This document shows, piece after piece, positions 18,651 to 27,081 of a stretch of 44,045 nt of DNA (its first letter is position 1; each line of letters starts with the position of its first letter). Under the pieces are notes generated by a model, which searched no databases, was not told where the DNA came from, and saw nothing but the letters and a program-made list of their open reading frames with translations. The position numbers were made by a program, and so were the translations under genes. This stretch comes from Ruminococcaceae bacterium YRB3002 (GTDB lineage Bacteria > Bacillota > Clostridia > Saccharofermentanales > Saccharofermentanaceae). Location of the stretch: positions 13,615 through 57,659 of the forward strand of contig FMTG01000014.1 of the NCBI GenBank assembly GCA_900099715.1, read 5' to 3'.

Positions 18651-19406
18651 TTATTCCGGATCAGAGTCCATCCAGGACTGATGGTAGTGAAGCTTGCGGT
18701 ACTCTTCAGGAGGTATTCCGATGCACTTCTTGAATACCTGGATGAAGTGGCTCTGGGAAGAGAACCCAAGATAATTCGAGATTGTAAGACTGGAGTCGTC
18801 AAGATGGCGCAGCATGTTGCATGCGATATAGATCTTCTGATCTCTGATGTACTGGCTGATGGTGATTCCCATCTCTTTCTTGAAGAGCTTTGACAGATAG
18901 CTTGGGTTGAGGTTCATTGCCTCAGCAACATCCTCAACTGTGAGCTTGCCGCAGATGTGTGTTCTGATGTAGTCGATGGAAGCAACGACATTACGGCTCA
19001 TTGCAGATGCTTTGATGTTGTTCTGCATGCGCTTGCAGTAGTCCATGGCAATACGTTTGCTTAATTTTGTAATCTCTTCCTGAGTAGTGAGAGTATCGAT
19101 TATCTCGATATATATATCACTCAGATTGTATGAGGTGGCTACATCCATTCCGCCCTCGATGCAGAACCTGCTGATCATGCCAGTAAAGATGACTGCGTGA
19201 TATCTGGCATTGCGGAGCTTATCGTCGCTTAGTTTTCCCATTTTCTGGCTCGAACCGAAATGTTTAAGCCTCTCAGACAGTAGCTCGGTATTGCCGCTGG
19301 CCACGAGTTCGTAGAATTCGATCTCCTTGTTGTAGGCGACATTGCGCTGTTCAGGATTCTCTTCCGCCATCAGTCTTTTTGTCAGTTCGTGGTCTATGTC
19401 AATCAT
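18651..19406 (-). CDS. AraC/XylS-family transcriptional regulator
   Basis: The product of about 251 residues has a C-terminal AraC-type double helix-turn-helix: the first helix region in LTVEDVAEAMNLNPSYLSKLFKKE, and the second ending with the SQSHFIQVFKKCIGIPPEEYR signature. The N-terminal 140 residues form a helical domain without recognised ligand motif, similar to YSIRK or arabinose-unrelated AraC proteins of Clostridia. ATG 19406 is chosen over 19415 because GGGGAG (minus strand, 19421-19416) lies 9 bases upstream of it. It is divergent from the GH3 glycosidase gene with an intergenic gap of 200 bases, so it probably regulates that gene in response to a plant or host glycan. This target assignment is inference from context. 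Confidence 0.9.
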   Translation of the reverse strand: MIDIDHELTKRLMAEENPEQRNVAYNKEIEFYELVASGNTELLSERLKHFGSSQKMGKLSDDKLRNARYHAVIFTGMISRFCIEGGMDVATSYNLSDIYIEIIDTLTTQEEITKLSKRIAMDYCKRMQNNIKASAMSRNVVASIDYIRTHICGKLTVEDVAEAMNLNPSYLSKLFKKEMGITISQYIRDQKIYIACNMLRHLDDSSLTISNYLGFSSQSHFIQVFKKCIGIPPEEYRKLHYHQSWMDSDPE

Positions 19407-19416
19407 GGTAAACATC

Positions 19417-19444
19417 TCCCCATTATCAAATCCCCATTATCAAA
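19417..19444. repeat. Two perfect 14-base tandem repeats
   Basis: TCCCCATTATCAAA occurs twice head to tail (19417-19430, 19431-19444) in the leader of the AraC-type gene. The proximal copy overlaps the gene's GGGGAG ribosome binding site. It could be a paired operator site or a recent duplication. Confidence 0.75.
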
Positions 19445-19452
19445 TATCTGCA

Positions 19453-19481
19453 ATTATAGTCCAAAATGTGACAAATATCAA
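19453..19481 (-). promoter_or_regulatory. Predicted sigma-A promoter of the araC-type gene
   Basis: On the minus strand TTGATA (19481-19476) and TATAAT (19458-19453) are spaced by 17 bases, close to consensus. The tandem 14-base repeats lie just downstream of the expected start point. Confidence 0.7.
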
Positions 19482-19510
19482 GGAAATTTTATCCGGGTGA
19501 TAATACTGCG

Positions 19511-19540
19511 TTGAACAAGGAATTAACAAATTGTTATACT
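19511..19540 (+). promoter_or_regulatory. Predicted promoter of the GH3 operon
   Basis: TTGAAC (19511-19516) and TATACT (19535-19540) have an 18-base spacer that includes the palindrome AACAAATTGTT. The leader then carries a small hairpin, CGCGA-TTT-TCGCG (19547-19559). Confidence 0.5.
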
Positions 19541-19606
19541 TTTGAACGCGATTTTCGCGCTGTTTTGATTTATCATAGAATACATATTGCCATCAGGAGG
19601 TCTGCC

Positions 19607-22150
19607 ATGGATTATTCAGCACACAGATCAGACAGTATCACACCCAATGAGACAGCGCATCTGGAACTCGTGAGACAGAGAGCGGGTGACTGCATAGTCC
19701 TCCTCCGTAATGATGGCATCCTGCCGTTATCCGGCAGGGGAAGGCTCGCCGTCTACGGTCAGGGAGCCAGACATACGATCAAGGGCGGAACCGGTTCAGG
19801 AGATGTTAACAGCAGGATGACATACTCTGTCTGCGACGGTCTTGCTGATGCGGGATTCGAGATCACTACAGGGGAATGGCTTGATCGCTATGATGAGGCT
19901 ATCAGGAAATATACGGAAGATTACATAGCCATGATCAAGGCTTATGCTGCAGAGCGCGGTATTGTCGAGGAGATGGCGCTTTTTGATAATCCGTTCGGGG
20001 TTATGGATCTGCCGGAGATCACCTCTGATGATACAGATGATAGCTGTGATACAGCGGTCTTCGTGATAAGCCGTGAGGCAGGCGAGGGCAAGGACAGGGA
20101 GTATAAGAAGGGTGATTATCTGCTGTCGGAATCCGAGGAGAAGAGCCTCCGCAAAGTTGCATCTGATTATAAAAATACTATTGTTGTTATCAATTCAGGC
20201 GGAATTATAGATACAACAGTTATCAACAGCATCGAAGGCGTGACTGCGCTTGTTCAGATGAGTCAGCTTGGCGCTGCCGGAGGTCTCAGTCTTGCAGATG
20301 TGATAACAGGCAAGGTAACTCCTTCCGGGAAACTGACAGATACATGGGCATCACGCTACGAAGATTACCCCGGATATGATGAATTCAGCACCGATCCTGA
20401 TGATGAGTACTACAGGGAGGGTATTTATGTCGGGTACAGGTATTTCGATACGTTTGGCGTAAAACCGTCATACCCGTTCGGCTTTGGGATGTCATATACC
20501 ACGTTCAGCCTTGAGGCTGTATCCGCATCACTTGACGGAACAGCGGTAACTGTTGATATGAAGGTTACAAACACCGGTTCCGAATACAGCGGTAAGGAGG
20601 TAGTCCAGCTTTATTGTCAGGCGCCTTCAGGCAGGGTCGACAAGCCCCGCAGGATCCTGGCCGGATTTGACAAGACGTGGCTTCTGGCACCCGGGGAAGA
20701 AGAGATACTCTCTGTCGGTTTTGATATGACAGATGTGGCATCCTATTCCGAGCAGGATGGTGCGATGATACTGGAAGCGGGTGATCATATCATCTGTGCA
20801 GGTAACTGTATCGACAGTGCAGTTCCGGTGATGGTTGTTACTGTTCCTGAAGATGTTGTAGTTGCCAGGTTTAAGCATCTGCTCGGTGATCCGGGCATCG
20901 TCACGCTCACGTCTGATGCTGCCGGGTGTGCAGGTGAAGCCGAGATTCCTGATGTGGAGAAGTTCATCCTGGATACATCCTCTGTCACGGTATTTGTTCC
21001 GGAATATGACAGGGAGAGACCATTGTACACGGATAACAGACCCGGTGAGAAGATAACGCTTCAGGATGTTGCAGACGGCAAGGCCTCTGTCGAGGAACTG
21101 GTTGCCAAGATGACCTATGAGGAAATGGCTCTCATCTGTGTCGGTGCATATGAGGGTGCCAGGAAGGATGATACGATCGTGGGGTCGGCATCTCTTCAGG
21201 TACCCGGTGCTGCAGCGGAGACGAACAAGATGTTCATTGATACCCTCGGGATCCCGTCGCTTGTGCTGGCAGACGGTCCTGCCGGATTGAGGCTGAAGCC
21301 TCATTTCAAGGCATATGCTGACGGCAGTCTTGTCCCGGGCGGTGATGTGTTCGGACTGTCTTATAAGGATTTCCCCAAGGATCTTCCAGACGGATGTGTC
21401 GATTACTATCAGTACTGTACCGCGATCCCTATTGCCTCAGCGCTTGCACAGTCCTGGGATATGGATCTCATCGAGGAGATCGGAACGATGGTCGGTGAGG
21501 AGATGATCGAGTATAATGTTCATCTGTGGCTGGCTCCGGGTATGAATATACACAGGAATCCCCTGTGCGGAAGGAATTTCGAGTATTATTCCGAGGATCC
21601 GCTCGTATCAGGAAAGTGCGCTGCCGCAATGACGAGAGGTGTGCAGAAGAACAAGGGAAGGGGAACCACGATAAAGCATTTCGCGGCGAATAATGTGGAG
21701 GACAACAGGCTTTTCAACGACTCGCATGTAAGTGAGAAAGCGATGCGTGAGATATATCTGAGAGGATTTGAGATTGCAGTCAGGGAGTCACAGCCTCTGT
21801 CCCTGATGACTTCTTACAATCTTATCAACGGCGTTCATTCCGCCAATAATTATGAGCTTATCCAGAATATCCTCAGAGACGAATGGGGATATGAGGGAAC
21901 GGTCATGACAGACTGGCTGACAACACAGGATGTGGCTGCTATGGGATTTGGTGTACCGGGCAAGAATAAGGAGTCTGATCCTGCCCAGTGTATGAGAGCA
22001 GGCAATGACTGGATCATGCCCGGATGCGAGGGCGATGTCACGAAGATACTTCATGATGTGGAAGAAGGTATCATATCCGGTGCGGATCTCATGTTCTGCG
22101 CATCAAATGTCCTGAAGGCCTGCATCAGATGTATGGGGTATGATGCTTAA
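19607..22150 (+). CDS. Glycoside hydrolase family 3 beta-glycosidase with swapped domain order
   Basis: The enzyme probably releases glucose or xylose from beta-linked oligosaccharides. The 847-residue product lacks a signal peptide, so it is likely cytoplasmic. Domain order is inverted relative to common GH3: the C-terminal (alpha/beta)6-type domain comes first (LRNDGILPL near residue 35, VFVISREAGEG), then a fibronectin-III-like domain (NTGSEYSGKEVVQLY), and last the (beta/alpha)8 catalytic domain. The nucleophile is Asp769 in GTVMTDW. This order is known from some Ruminococcus and Butyrivibrio beta-glucosidases. The frame opens upstream at TTG 19511, but ATG 19607 has AGGAGG (19595-19600) at 6-base spacing, so I use it. 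Its stop overlaps the next ATG, and the AraC-type gene diverges from it. Confidence 0.93.
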   Translation: MDYSAHRSDSITPNETAHLELVRQRAGDCIVLLRNDGILPLSGRGRLAVYGQGARHTIKGGTGSGDVNSRMTYSVCDGLADAGFEITTGEWLDRYDEAIRKYTEDYIAMIKAYAAERGIVEEMALFDNPFGVMDLPEITSDDTDDSCDTAVFVISREAGEGKDREYKKGDYLLSESEEKSLRKVASDYKNTIVVINSGGIIDTTVINSIEGVTALVQMSQLGAAGGLSLADVITGKVTPSGKLTDTWASRYEDYPGYDEFSTDPDDEYYREGIYVGYRYFDTFGVKPSYPFGFGMSYTTFSLEAVSASLDGTAVTVDMKVTNTGSEYSGKEVVQLYCQAPSGRVDKPRRILAGFDKTWLLAPGEEEILSVGFDMTDVASYSEQDGAMILEAGDHIICAGNCIDSAVPVMVVTVPEDVVVARFKHLLGDPGIVTLTSDAAGCAGEAEIPDVEKFILDTSSVTVFVPEYDRERPLYTDNRPGEKITLQDVADGKASVEELVAKMTYEEMALICVGAYEGARKDDTIVGSASLQVPGAAAETNKMFIDTLGIPSLVLADGPAGLRLKPHFKAYADGSLVPGGDVFGLSYKDFPKDLPDGCVDYYQYCTAIPIASALAQSWDMDLIEEIGTMVGEEMIEYNVHLWLAPGMNIHRNPLCGRNFEYYSEDPLVSGKCAAAMTRGVQKNKGRGTTIKHFAANNVEDNRLFNDSHVSEKAMREIYLRGFEIAVRESQPLSLMTSYNLINGVHSANNYELIQNILRDEWGYEGTVMTDWLTTQDVAAMGFGVPGKNKESDPAQCMRAGNDWIMPGCEGDVTKILHDVEEGIISGADLMFCASNVLKACIRCMGYDA

Positions 22151-23112
22151 TGAGTGATATCGATCTTAAGACAATGACGAGAGAAGAAGCCCTTAAGTAC
22201 ATGGGGCTTCCTGAGGATGCCAATGATTTTGCCATAGATGAGAGGTTCTGGCAGCTTACCAAAAGATACCGCGGAAAGAGTGAGCCCGGAAGCGAGAGTA
22301 AGCTCAATGAGCTGACTGCCGTATACAATATTGCCTGCGGCAAAAGGGACGAGCAGAACAGGAAGGAGGAAGCACGTCAGAATGCTTCCAAGTTTCTTGG
22401 TAAGACAAAGGATGAGTGGAAAAACTACCTGTCCTATACCTGGTTCAAGATGGTCGTTATCCTTGTTGTGGCGATCGCATTCGGAAGCATCATCTATAAC
22501 GTTGTGTTCAAGGACAGGTATGACTGCTCAGCCGTAGCCTTCGGTCACTTCAATGTTGAATGCGAACTGCTGGAGGAGAGACTCGTCACAGAAGAGTTGA
22601 AGAATCCTTATGTCAGTGCAGTTAATATGGTTGTTCATAATGAACAGGGCGAGGTTGACAATGCGTATGCCAACCAGTCACTGGCTGCAGTGCTGTCTAT
22701 GTATCCGAATATGCTTATTACGGACGGCATGACATACAAGTATTATTTCAGTGCTTACAGTGATATGAGCAATGTGTATGCAGATCTTCAGATGAGACTT
22801 AACGAATCGGTCCTGGATCATATCGAACCGATCTACATAAGTGAGCGTGAGGCATATCTCGCCACCAAGGACTATATTGATTACGAGGGGATCGGAGAAC
22901 AGGAAACAGATGCAGAGGAGCTGGATCCTACTCCCGTTCTCATAGGTTTCAGGATTACTGATGAGAATGCGATCAAATCCCTTGGCATCACAAATCTCTG
23001 GCCGGAGAGCAGACCTGAGATCATCATATCAATCTATGCGGGAACGAGTGATTTCAACAAGGGCGAAGAGATGATCATCAAGCTGTGTCAGAGCATGGCT
23101 TTCAGCGACTGA
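22150..23112 (+). CDS. Membrane protein with degenerate J-like N-terminal domain
   Basis: Family not recognised. The 320-residue product begins with about 70 residues that resemble a J domain in pattern (YMGLPEDAND, then FWQLTKRYRG, then LNELTAVYNIA) but lack the HPD tripeptide, so DnaK activation is not expected. A single membrane helix follows at about 98-120 (MVVILVVAIAFGSIIYNVVF), and the remaining 200 residues are outside, acidic, and without known motifs. The ATG shares one base with the GH3 stop codon (TAATG), so its translation is coupled to the glycosidase. Its 3' end overlaps the convergent pseudouridine synthase gene by 25 bases. Confidence 0.8.
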   Translation: MSDIDLKTMTREEALKYMGLPEDANDFAIDERFWQLTKRYRGKSEPGSESKLNELTAVYNIACGKRDEQNRKEEARQNASKFLGKTKDEWKNYLSYTWFKMVVILVVAIAFGSIIYNVVFKDRYDCSAVAFGHFNVECELLEERLVTEELKNPYVSAVNMVVHNEQGEVDNAYANQSLAAVLSMYPNMLITDGMTYKYYFSAYSDMSNVYADLQMRLNESVLDHIEPIYISEREAYLATKDYIDYEGIGEQETDAEELDPTPVLIGFRITDENAIKSLGITNLWPESRPEIIISIYAGTSDFNKGEEMIIKLCQSMAFSD

Positions 23113-23798
23113 ATCTCTTCTGTGGTGAGTGGACGGAGGAACCCCGGGTTCTGATCATCCATAGTCAGTGTCCCGAGCCTTATCCTTCTCAGAGTAACTA
23201 CCTGTCTTCCGTAATGTGAGATGATGCGCCTGACCTCGTGTGTCTTACCCTCCGTAAGCGTGATAAGGCATGTTTTGCTGTCGATTATCTCTATCCCGGC
23301 CGGAGCGAGCGGAACGTCATGATCCATATCCTTGAGAGTGATGCCCAGGGAGACTTCATTTACGATATCATCAGTTACCGGATCTCCTTCGTATTCAACA
23401 CGGTAAGTCTTGGGGATCCTGTATTTGGGTGATGTAAGGGCGTGGTTCAATGATCCGTCGTTAGTGATGATGAGAAGACCTGTCGTGTGATAATCAAGTC
23501 TTCCCACAGGGCTCAGATGCTTGCCCTTAAGATGATCCGGAATGAAGTCACCGACACACCTGTGGCGCGTATCTTCCATCGCAGTGAGGACTTCGTCCGG
23601 TTTGTCCAGCACAAAGTACAGATATGTTGATGTGTTAACGGGTGCGCCGTCAAGAGTGATGTCATCTTCCTCACTCACATTAGCCTGGGGATCCTTTACG
23701 GTCACACCGTTGACGCACACTTTGCCTGACCCGATCATTTTCCTGACCGCGCTTCTCGATCCACATCCCGAATTCGCCAGCAATTTGTCCAAACGCAT
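23088..23798 (-). CDS. Pseudouridine synthase, RsuA/RluB family
   Basis: The enzyme isomerises uridine to pseudouridine in rRNA. The product of 236 residues from ATG 23798 has an N-terminal S4 RNA-binding domain (MRLDKLLANSGCGSRS) and a catalytic domain with Asp102 in GRLDYHTTGLL, the RsuA/RluB/RluE signature, and a HEVRRI motif near residue 190. The frame extends to ATG 23816, but the S4 domain conventionally starts at MRLDK. A TATAAT lies only 6 bases before this ATG, so the transcript may have no leader at all. It diverges from the Smr-like gene. Which rRNA position it modifies cannot be read from sequence; RluB- or RsuA-type are both possible. Confidence 0.92.
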   Translation of the reverse strand: MRLDKLLANSGCGSRSAVRKMIGSGKVCVNGVTVKDPQANVSEEDDITLDGAPVNTSTYLYFVLDKPDEVLTAMEDTRHRCVGDFIPDHLKGKHLSPVGRLDYHTTGLLIITNDGSLNHALTSPKYRIPKTYRVEYEGDPVTDDIVNEVSLGITLKDMDHDVPLAPAGIEIIDSKTCLITLTEGKTHEVRRIISHYGRQVVTLRRIRLGTLTMDDQNPGFLRPLTTEEIQSLKAML

Positions 23799-23804
23799 AG
23801 AGCG

Positions 23805-23828
23805 ATTATACATCATATGAGGTATAAT
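23805..23828. promoter_or_regulatory. Back-to-back -10 elements for two leaderless genes
   Basis: TATAAT on the minus strand (23810-23805) is followed after 6 bases by the rsuA-type ATG. TATAAT on the plus strand (23823-23828) is followed after 8 bases by the Smr ATG. Typical -10 to start-point spacing would put +1 on or next to each AUG. The -35 regions are poor on both strands and no Shine-Dalgarno is visible. Confidence 0.5.
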
Positions 23829-23836
23829 TTCCCTGT

Positions 23837-24175
23837 ATGGTCAAGATCAATATCGAAGCAGGACATCCCACGGCGGCCGAGGCCATGGCAAGACTGACAA
23901 ATGAACTGTACCGTGTGAGGGCATCAGGCGTCCCCTGCGCGAAAATAATCCACGGCTACGGCAGCACCGGCAAAGGCGGCGCCATCAAATCCGCACTTGT
24001 CCCGCATCTCCGCACCATGATCTCCAGAAGGATCATCACCGGTTTTATCGCAGGAGAGAACTTCGGACCTTTCTCCGCATCCGCGCAGACGTATGCACAG
24101 CGCTACAGGGATCTGAGAAGCGATATCGACTGGGGAAGATCAAATGACGGCATCACAGTAGTATTCTTCAAATGA
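23837..24175 (+). CDS. Small Smr-domain-like protein
   Basis: The 112-residue protein matches a stand-alone Smr (small MutS-related) domain: N-terminal strand and helix IEAGHPTAAEAMARLTNELY, then the KIIHGYGSTGKGGAIK segment corresponding to the Smr HGxG motif, and a C-terminal strand. Smr domains bind and sometimes cut nucleic acids; for a stand-alone clostridial protein the partner is unknown. There is no Shine-Dalgarno and a -10 element ends 8 bases before the ATG, so translation may be leaderless. The stop overlaps the ATG of the frame continuing into the uracil-DNA glycosylase, indicating a repair-linked operon. Confidence 0.8.
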   Translation: MVKINIEAGHPTAAEAMARLTNELYRVRASGVPCAKIIHGYGSTGKGGAIKSALVPHLRTMISRRIITGFIAGENFGPFSASAQTYAQRYRDLRSDIDWGRSNDGITVVFFK

Positions 24176-24186
24176 GGTTAGATAAA

Positions 24187-24789
24187 ATGGCAGAGGACTT
24201 TAATACCAGATGGAATGAATTCGAGGAAATGTGCAACAGCTGCAACGGTTGTGAACTCAGGGCAGGTGCCACTAATGTAGTTATCTACAGGGGCTCGAAG
24301 ACAGCTCCTCTCATGATAGTCGGCGAGGCTCCGGGAGCAGATGAGGACAGGATCGGCAAACCGTTTGTCGGCAGATCCGGCAAGCTCCTTCAGAGCCTCA
24401 TCGAAGCATACGGTTTCGGTGACGGTGATTATCATATCTGCAATATCTGCAAGTGCCGGCCTCCCGAGAACAGAAGACCTCTTCCTTCCGAGATCGCTGC
24501 ATGCAAGAAAAACCTGGCAGTTCAGTTCGGTCTCGTGCAGCCCAAAGTAATCCTGTTGTGCGGCTCTACAGCTTATGAGGGTTTCTTTGGTGCAAAGCCC
24601 GTTATGAAAGAAGTCCGCGGTAAGTTCATTGAACGCAACGGGTATTATATCATGACGACATATCATCCTGCTTTCGCGCTGCGCAACCCCGCCAACAAGA
24701 TGCCGATCTTTGAGGATATGGGCAAGGTAAGGGATAAACTGACCGAACTTGGGGCAATGCCGCCGTGGCAGGGACTGAACGCAGAGTAA
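24187..24789 (+). CDS. Uracil-DNA glycosylase, family 4 (iron-sulfur type)
   Basis: The enzyme removes uracil from DNA to begin base-excision repair. The 200-residue product has motif A as GEAPGADEDRIGKPFVGRSG (from about residue 40) and motif B as TYHPAFALRNP near the C-terminus, both diagnostic of family-4 UDG. Cysteines at 16, 19 and 22 and in ICNICKCRPPENR fit the [4Fe-4S] cluster ligands of this family. ATG 24187 is preferred because GAGGTT (24174-24179) lies 7 bases upstream; an in-frame ATG at 24172 overlaps the Smr stop. It is co-transcribed with the Smr-like gene. SPO1-polymerase-domain proteins share this fold, but the complete motif set favours a true glycosylase. Confidence 0.92.
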   Translation: MAEDFNTRWNEFEEMCNSCNGCELRAGATNVVIYRGSKTAPLMIVGEAPGADEDRIGKPFVGRSGKLLQSLIEAYGFGDGDYHICNICKCRPPENRRPLPSEIAACKKNLAVQFGLVQPKVILLCGSTAYEGFFGAKPVMKEVRGKFIERNGYYIMTTYHPAFALRNPANKMPIFEDMGKVRDKLTELGAMPPWQGLNAE

Positions 24790-24804
24790 AGACTGATTTT
24801 GCTC

Positions 24805-24833
24805 TTGATTTATAAATTTTACTTTGCTATAAT
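24805..24833 (+). promoter_or_regulatory. Predicted sigma-A promoter of tRNA-Gln
   Basis: TTGATT (24805-24810) and TATAAT (24828-24833) are spaced by 17 bases, upstream of the tRNA start by 32 bases. A strong by-eye match. Confidence 0.75.
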
Positions 24834-24865
24834 CCTGTGCGTTGATGGCTTAGGTCACGCAATAT

Positions 24866-24939
24866 TGCCGAATGGTGTAACGGTAGCACCCCGGTTTCTG
24901 GCACCGTTTGTCTGGGTTCGAATCCTAGTTCGGCAGCCA
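24866..24939 (+). tRNA. tRNA-Gln (anticodon CTG)
   Basis: The 74-base gene folds as a cloverleaf: acceptor TGCCGAA/TTCGGCA, D-arm GTGT/GCAC, anticodon loop TTCTGGC reading CTG, T-arm CTGGG-TTCGAAT-CCTAG, discriminator G and an encoded CCA. A U1-A72 pair and G73 are typical identity elements of tRNA-Gln. The anticodon stem has a C/T mismatch at its outer pair. It decodes CAG codons. Confidence 0.93.
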
Positions 24940-24958
24940 ATACAGCTAAGGCTGATGA

Positions 24959-24992
24959 CCGCAGATCTTCCTGTGAAGACCTGCGGTTTTTT
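24959..24992 (+). terminator. Rho-independent terminator after tRNA-Gln
   Basis: A 12-base stem, CCGCAGATCTTC (24959-24970) with GAAGACCTGCGG (24975-24986) including one G-U pair, has a 4-base loop and is followed by TTTTTT. Confidence 0.9.
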
Positions 24993-25050
24993 GTTTGTTT
25001 GGTAGTATAATCAGTTCAGCGGGTCCCGCGTAATGTGTGGAGGTTATGAG

Positions 25051-25968
25051 ATGAGCCATGATGTCTATCTGTTCGGTCAGATTCTTGGAACACATTCTTT
25101 CCTGCTGAAGGACGGGTTCCTCAAGCCTGATGAGTATTCCGAGATTAAGGATCATTATTTCCTTCCGGGAGGGGAGACGGGAACGGCCGCCACGGTGTTG
25201 TCTTCGCTTGGTGTGTCAGTATTGATGGACGGTACATGGATAGGCACCGATGTGGCACCAATGCTCCGGTCGTTTTATGAGAATGAATCAGTTGATCTGT
25301 CTGCGCTGCGGTTCGTGGAGGATGATCCCGGTGTTATGGATTATGTGGTTATCGCAGGCCTTGTGAGATCACCCATGGGAAGATTCCAGCAGCTGTTCAG
25401 CTCCGGAAGGAGATGGTGGAACGTTCCCCGTGCTGAAGATGTCAGAGGGTGCAGAGCAGCAGGGATCGATCCGTTCTTCGGTGATGATTCTCAAAAGGCA
25501 GCTTCCCTGTGCATAGAATTTGGTGTGCCTTATGTAACCATTGATTCGAGGCATGACTCATTCCTGCATAAGCACGCGGCAGTGAACGTGATATCGCATG
25601 AGTGTCTTTCTCAGCATTATGCAGATATGTCTCCTGAGGAGGTCATGACTCTGATGATAGATTCCGGTGACGGACTTACGATACTTACTCAGGGTGGTGA
25701 TGAGATGCTCTACGGACGGCACGGCGGATCTGTTCACAGGATGAAGCCGTTTGATGTAGAGGTCAGAAGCACTCTTGGGGCGGGTGATACTTACAAGGCC
25801 GGATGTGTATACGGAGTATTGCATGGCATGAGCGATGAAGAGCTGGTCAGATTCGCAGCGGCCTGTTCGGCCATCGCAATAACAAGGTATCCGCTTCCGT
25901 TGTTCCCTCCGAAGATGGAAGAAGTGGAAGATGAAATGGGGACGGTTCCTTTTTCATCAAAATGGTGA
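25051..25968 (+). CDS. PfkB-family carbohydrate kinase
   Basis: This cytoplasmic kinase phosphorylates a sugar or nucleoside using ATP. The 305-residue product has the N-terminal glycine pair region (FLPGGETGTAATVLSSLG) and the C-terminal PfkB signature STLGAGDTYKAG with catalytic Asp246. The exact substrate (ribose, fructose, ketodeoxygluconate, nucleoside) cannot be told. ATG 25051 follows GGAGG (25039-25043) with good spacing; the frame opens upstream at 25033. The last 13 or so residues (from DEMGTVPF on) are encoded by the left arm of a long palindrome and the stop codon is in the right arm, so this tail was probably acquired when the repeat inserted. Confidence 0.9.
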   Translation: MSHDVYLFGQILGTHSFLLKDGFLKPDEYSEIKDHYFLPGGETGTAATVLSSLGVSVLMDGTWIGTDVAPMLRSFYENESVDLSALRFVEDDPGVMDYVVIAGLVRSPMGRFQQLFSSGRRWWNVPRAEDVRGCRAAGIDPFFGDDSQKAASLCIEFGVPYVTIDSRHDSFLHKHAAVNVISHECLSQHYADMSPEEVMTLMIDSGDGLTILTQGGDEMLYGRHGGSVHRMKPFDVEVRSTLGAGDTYKAGCVYGVLHGMSDEELVRFAAACSAIAITRYPLPLFPPKMEEVEDEMGTVPFSSKW

Positions 25969-25992
25969 AAAAGGAACCGTCCCCATTTCATC
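25930..25992. repeat. REP-like 63-base near-perfect palindrome
   Basis: Left arm 25930-25956 and right arm 25966-25992 are perfect 27-base inverted repeats; the inner bases extend the stem to about 30 pairs with a 3-base AAA loop. The arms contain AATGGGGACGGTTCC, a motif I recall from dispersed REP-type palindromes in many Firmicutes. It overlaps the PfkB stop codon and probably also acts as a transcription barrier, being followed by TTTTT at 25993-25997. Confidence 0.85.
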
Positions 25993-26075
25993 TTTTTCCG
26001 CCATCTTGCAAAAAAAGTCAAATTTGTGTAATCTGTAAGTTGTCATATTACATATTATTATGGAGGATCTGAACT

Positions 26076-26987
<912 letters not shown>

Positions 26988-27007
26988 TCATAACTGATTG
27001 AATGATT

Positions 27008-27045
27008 ACTGCCTGATCTAATATAATTAGGTCAGGCAGTTTTTT
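27008..27045 (+). terminator. Rho-independent terminator between the zinc-ribbon genes
   Basis: A 13-base stem, 27008-27020 with 27028-27040 (ACTGCCTGATCTA, one G-U pair), has a 7-base loop and a run of six T. Confidence 0.88.
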
Positions 27046-27081
27046 ACGTATGGCAAATGCATAAAGCAAGGAGCAGATGAA

